Positions 62,605-64,000 of a stretch of 64,000 nt of DNA are shown piece by piece. Positions within the stretch are counted from its first letter, which is position 1. Each line of letters begins with the position of its first letter. This DNA is from CAVYOD01 sp963770045. Its GTDB lineage: Bacteria; Acidobacteriota; Aminicenantia; Aminicenantales; CAVYOD01. The position numbers were made by a program, and so were the translations under genes. The stretch covers positions 1 to 64,000 of the forward strand of contig CAVYOD010000033.1 of the NCBI GenBank assembly GCA_963770045.1, given 5' to 3'. The notes under the pieces were generated by a model, which was given only the letters and a program-made list of their open reading frames with translations, was not told the origin of the DNA and made no database searches.

Positions 62605-64000
62605 ATGGCCAAAGAAAAAAAAGACAAAAAAGCCGAGCCCGGCCCGGTCGACGAGAAAGACAAGAAGGCTCAGCCGGACGAGAAACCCGCCCCTCCTCCC
62701 GCCGCGGCCGACCTCTCGGTCGTGAGTCTCGAGGAGGAGATGAAGAAATCCTACCTCGATTACGCCATGAGCGTCATCATCGGCCGCGCCATCCCGGACA
62801 TCAAGGACGGGCTCAAGCCTGTCCACCGCCGCGTTCTCTACGCCATGTACGAATCGGGGACGACCCACAACAAGCCCTACAAGAAGTCGGCCCGCATCGT
62901 CGGCGACGTCATCGGCAAGTACCATCCTCACGGCGACCAGGCCGCCTATGACACCCTGGTCCGGATGGCCCAGGACTTCAGTCTGCGCTACCTCCTGGTC
63001 GACGGTCAGGGGAACTTCGGCTCCGTCGACGGCGATCCGCCGGCGGCCATGCGCTACACCGAAGTCCGGATGTCCAAGCTGGCCGGCGAGCTGCTCGCGG
63101 ACATCGAAAAGGACACGGTCAATTTCGTCCCCAATTACGATGAGAGCCTGACCATGCCGGAGGTCCTCCCGGCCAAGTTCCCCAACCTTCTGGTCAACGG
63201 CGGTTCGGGGATCGCCGTCGGGATGGCCACCAACATCCCGCCCCACAACCTGGGCGAAGTCATTGACGGACTCGTCTATCTCATCCAGCATCCGAACGCG
63301 AGCCTCGACAAGATCATGGAATTCATTCCCGGTCCGGATTTTCCGACGGGTGGATACATCTTCAACAAGCAAGGGATTCGCGACGCCTACAGAGAAGGCA
63401 AGGGCGTCATCAGCCTGCGCGCCAAGACAGTCATCGAGCGCGGGGACAAGGGAGAGAGGGACCGGATCGTGGTCACCGAGATTCCCTATGCGGTCAATAA
63501 GTCCAGGCTGCTCGAAGTCATCGCCGATCTGGTCAACGCGAAAAAACTCGAGGGCATCGCCGATATCCGCGACGAATCCGACCGAGAAGGGATCCGGATG
63601 GTCGTCGAGGTGAAGAAGGGGGACCTGCCCGAGATCATCCTCAATAACCTCTATAAGCACACTTCTCTCCAAACATCATTCGGTATCACCATGCTGGCCA
63701 TCGTCGAAAAGCAGCCCAAGACTCTCAACCTCATCGACATCATGAAGTACTTCATCTCCCACCGCCAGGATGTCATCCGCCGGCGGACGAGGTTTGACCT
63801 CAAGAAGGCCGAGCACCGGGCCCACATTTTGGAGGGGCTGACCATCGCCCTGGACCACCTCGACGCCATCATCAAGCTCATCCGCTCGTCCAAGAGCGTC
63901 GAGGAGGCGCGCACCGGCTTGATCGAACGGTTCAAGCTCTCTCCCATCCAGGCCCAGGCGATCCTGGAGATGCAACTCCAGAAGCTGACCCGGCTGGAGA
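62605..64000 (+). CDS. gyrA: DNA gyrase subunit A, N-terminal part (runs off the window)
   Basis: 465 codons are visible before the window ends. The first 36 or so residues are an unusual Lys/Glu/Asp/Pro-rich extension (MAKEKKDKKAEPGPVDEKD ...) before the canonical SLEEEMKKSYLDYAMSVI. The quinolone region reads YHPHGDQAAYDTLVRMAQ: the position equivalent to E. coli Ser83 is Gln (Q112) and that of Asp87 is Asp (D116). The catalytic Tyr is Y151 in AAMRYTE. It cuts and rejoins DNA with GyrB during negative supercoiling. The start at 62605 has only a weak ribosome site, so coupling to gyrB is likely. Confidence 0.95.
   Translation, partial: MAKEKKDKKAEPGPVDEKDKKAQPDEKPAPPPAAADLSVVSLEEEMKKSYLDYAMSVIIGRAIPDIKDGLKPVHRRVLYAMYESGTTHNKPYKKSARIVGDVIGKYHPHGDQAAYDTLVRMAQDFSLRYLLVDGQGNFGSVDGDPPAAMRYTEVRMSKLAGELLADIEKDTVNFVPNYDESLTMPEVLPAKFPNLLVNGGSGIAVGMATNIPPHNLGEVIDGLVYLIQHPNASLDKIMEFIPGPDFPTGGYIFNKQGIRDAYREGKGVISLRAKTVIERGDKGERDRIVVTEIPYAVNKSRLLEVIADLVNAKKLEGIADIRDESDREGIRMVVEVKKGDLPEIILNNLYKHTSLQTSFGITMLAIVEKQPKTLNLIDIMKYFISHRQDVIRRRTRFDLKKAEHRAHILEGLTIALDHLDAIIKLIRSSKSVEEARTGLIERFKLSPIQAQAILEMQLQKLTRLE

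Overview
The window looks like a GC-rich bacterial chromosome segment, most likely Candidatus Aminicenantes (OP8) or a related acidobacterium-like lineage. This placement is inferred from gene content, because no rRNA or marker search was possible. The signs are many exported peptidases and amidohydrolases, several amino-acid permeases, a diaminopimelate-type MurE, and a complete dcw cell-division/cell-wall cluster. I see no tRNA, rRNA, CRISPR array, phage gene or transposase.

Layout. 1-12.2 kb: exported hydrolases (a two-domain aspartyl protease, a prolyl oligopeptidase, an alpha/beta hydrolase, an M1-type metallopeptidase lipoprotein and an M20 amidohydrolase), plus a HerA/DUF853 ATPase, a GNAT acetyltransferase and a membrane protein. 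12.4-16.0 kb: a visibly AT-richer island with a KhpA-like KH protein, a purine-only tract, an RpoD-like sigma factor and a B12/radical-SAM enzyme. 16-17.5 kb: small accessory genes, including a methyltransferase with an amber codon at position 10. 17.8-24.1 kb: a co-directional run of two APC permeases, a B12/radical-SAM enzyme, a D-aminoacylase and a PPC/DUF296 protein. 24.2-41.2 kb, minus strand: mraZ-rsmH-ftsL-ftsI-murE-murF-mraY-murD-ftsW-murG-murC-ftsQ-ftsA-ftsZ, with hutI overlapping the end of ftsZ. The cluster is headed by a sigma-70 promoter and a three-repeat MraZ operator. 41.5-49 kb: a third permease, a Nudix/DUF2007 operon led by a 41-codon ORF, a sulfatase-fold protein, a Trp-rich FecR protein and an M23 peptidase. 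48.7-58.6 kb: phospholipid synthesis (psd, pssA), two M28 peptidases, a cyclophilin and an operon of three amidohydrolase-fold proteins. 58.9-64 kb: a TGS GTPase, gyrB and the start of gyrA.

The genes together suggest a peptide- and amino-acid-scavenging lifestyle: exported peptidases release peptides and amino acids, permeases import them, and HutI and the D-aminoacylase feed catabolism.

An important quality caveat is that at least seventeen single-base indels break or scramble genes, including the essential gyrB, murD, murG, ftsA and ftsQ. In every case the two halves join cleanly if one base is added or removed, so sequencing or assembly error is the simplest explanation. I give full repaired extents for these genes and mark the break points. 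The strongest candidates for new biology are the amidohydrolase trio, in which only one member keeps its metal ligands, the permease/radical-SAM/D-aminoacylase/DUF296 operon, and a dispersed intergenic repeat with core ACGAGATAGAC.
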